A stretch of DNA of 7,210 nucleotides, taken from NCBI GenBank assembly GCA_025056835.1, contig JANWVS010000093.1:1-7210 (forward strand), in the 5' to 3' direction. The stretch is from Gemmataceae bacterium. Lineage in GTDB: Bacteria; Planctomycetota; Planctomycetia; Gemmatales; Gemmataceae. Positions 6,292-7,210 of the stretch are shown in pieces. Below the pieces are notes generated by a model, which was not told the origin of the DNA, ran no database searches, and saw nothing but the letters and a program-made list of their open reading frames with translations. Positions within the stretch are counted from its first letter, which is position 1; every line of letters starts with the position of its first letter. Position numbers and translations under genes: made by a program.

Positions 6292-7210
6292 TCACTTTTC
6301 CCCGGAATTGATTGCGAGAAGCGCCTCGCTCGCGGCGGCCCGGACTTCAGTGTCTTCGTGGTTCAGTAATTGCCGTAGCGACGGTATTGCGGCACGGGCC
6401 GGCGTCCCGATGCGTGCCAGGGCGTCGCAGACATCGCCGATGACTTTGGCGTCCACGTCGCGCTGGCCGAGCACTTCGATCAAATTCGGCACGCCCTGTG
6501 CCGCCGCCTCCGGTCCGAGGGCCAGCAAGGCCCGAATCGCCGCTTTGCGACATTCGCCGTCGCCGATCATGACGGCTTGTGCCAAGGCCGGTGCCGCCGC
6601 CTTCGCGGTTGGTCCCATCTTTTCCAGCGTTTGCGCCGCTACGGTGCGAAGCCCCAAATCAGTATCGCTGAGCAGCTTGGCCAAGCCGGGCACGGCGGCC
6701 GCGATCCGGTCGCTGGACTTGACATTGCCCAGCGATTTTGCCGCCGCCCAACGGATTGTGCGATCTGGGTGGCTCAGGTTGGCGATGACTCGGTCCGCCA
6801 ACGGCAGAGCCAAGTCTTCTTCCAGCAGCAACACAAAGATCATCGCCGGTTTGCGAAGCCGAACATTCGCTTCGGCCAGCAAATCGCCCACGAGAAGCAG
6901 GTCGCGCTTCAGAAAAGAAGTCAGCGGATCGGCGGCGGCAAAGAGGGCCAACGGGTCGCTATCGCCGTAGTTCGGCAGGCTCGTGATTCGTTGCCGCAAG
7001 CGGCCGCGGGCACTGCCGATGTGCATCAAGGTTTGTACTGCGGCCTCGCGGATGGCCACATCAGAATCGGTCAGCACCGGCGGAACCTTGTCCAACAAGT
7101 CGCGCAGGGCAGCAAAGGCCCGACGAAAGCCGGCGAGCTCGACGCGGAGTTCCTGGGTTTTGGTAGCGACTAGCTCCTGCTCTGCCGCCGTGAGGGGCCG
7201 GCCCACGGGG
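6292..7210 (-). CDS. HEAT-repeat protein, C-terminal part
   Basis: The frame is open from the right edge of the window to the TGA at 6294-6292, about 306 codons. A GTG at 7206 is the first possible start inside the window, but no ribosome-binding site can be seen with only four bases before it and no signal peptide follows. The true start therefore probably lies outside. Counting from that GTG, HEAT-like helical pairs can be seen near residues 45-65, 134-163, 172-198, 206-233, 238-267 and 273-300. They show the recurring pattern of a proline-containing first helix, an Asp turn, then xVRxAAAxALxxIG; examples are DRTIRWAAAKSLGNV and DTEVRAAASEALLAI. Such solenoids act as protein-binding scaffolds. 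In planctomycetes they are often fused to exported cytochrome or repeat proteins, so the missing N-terminus matters. The partner and role are unknown. Confidence 0.82.
   Translation of the reverse strand, partial: PVGRPLTAAEQELVATKTQELRVELAGFRRAFAALRDLLDKVPPVLTDSDVAIREAAVQTLMHIGSARGRLRQRITSLPNYGDSDPLALFAAADPLTSFLKRDLLLVGDLLAEANVRLRKPAMIFVLLLEEDLALPLADRVIANLSHPDRTIRWAAAKSLGNVKSSDRIAAAVPGLAKLLSDTDLGLRTVAAQTLEKMGPTAKAAAPALAQAVMIGDGECRKAAIRALLALGPEAAAQGVPNLIEVLGQRDVDAKVIGDVCDALARIGTPARAAIPSLRQLLNHEDTEVRAAASEALLAINSGEK

Noticed and set aside
6137..6970. A 277-residue plus-strand open frame overlapping the end of the hydrolase-like gene and the HEAT gene.
   Set aside because: It crosses the terminator hairpin, is Ser/Arg/Ala-rich and is antisense to clear HEAT repeats.

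Overview
The window looks like a piece of a planctomycete chromosome. The main evidence is gene content: a secreted DUF1549/DUF1553 protein with cytochrome-type CH motifs lies just upstream of a Tat-exported DUF1501 protein, a pairing that is hugely expanded in Planctomycetota. The other genes fit the same picture: a zinc-ribbon protein with a C-terminal membrane anchor, a large exported alpha/beta-hydrolase-like protein, and a HEAT-repeat protein. The DNA is GC-rich, as the long antisense open frames show. No rRNA, tRNA, CRISPR array, transposase or attachment site was seen.

Layout. Positions 1-222 (minus) hold the N-terminus of the DUF1501 protein, cut by the window edge. Positions 411-2801 (minus) hold the DUF1549/DUF1553 protein. 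Positions 2802-3063 are non-coding, with a candidate minus-strand promoter framed by two GGTGTACA octamers. Positions 3064-3597 (minus) hold the zinc-ribbon protein. Positions 3598-3798 are a divergent promoter region. Positions 3799-6231 (plus) hold the 810-residue hydrolase-like protein. It is followed at 6232-6256 by a hairpin that probably terminates transcription from both sides. Positions 6292-7210 (minus) hold the C-terminal part of a HEAT-repeat protein that runs off the right edge.

How the genes may work together. The DUF1549/DUF1553 and DUF1501 proteins are both exported (Sec-type and Tat-type signals) and probably act together outside the cytoplasmic membrane; the biochemical role of this pair is not settled. 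The zinc-ribbon gene lies upstream on the same strand, but a 262-base gap containing its own promoter candidate argues against tight co-transcription. The hydrolase-like gene is transcribed divergently from the zinc-ribbon gene, and the HEAT gene converges on it; no functional link is visible.

The most interesting observation is that the 810-residue protein keeps an alpha/beta-hydrolase fold pattern but appears to have lost the whole catalytic triad: the nucleophile elbow reads GWEDG, and the Asp and His regions are also degenerate. It may therefore be an exported pseudoenzyme or binding protein. The rest of the window is ordinary planctomycete gene content.
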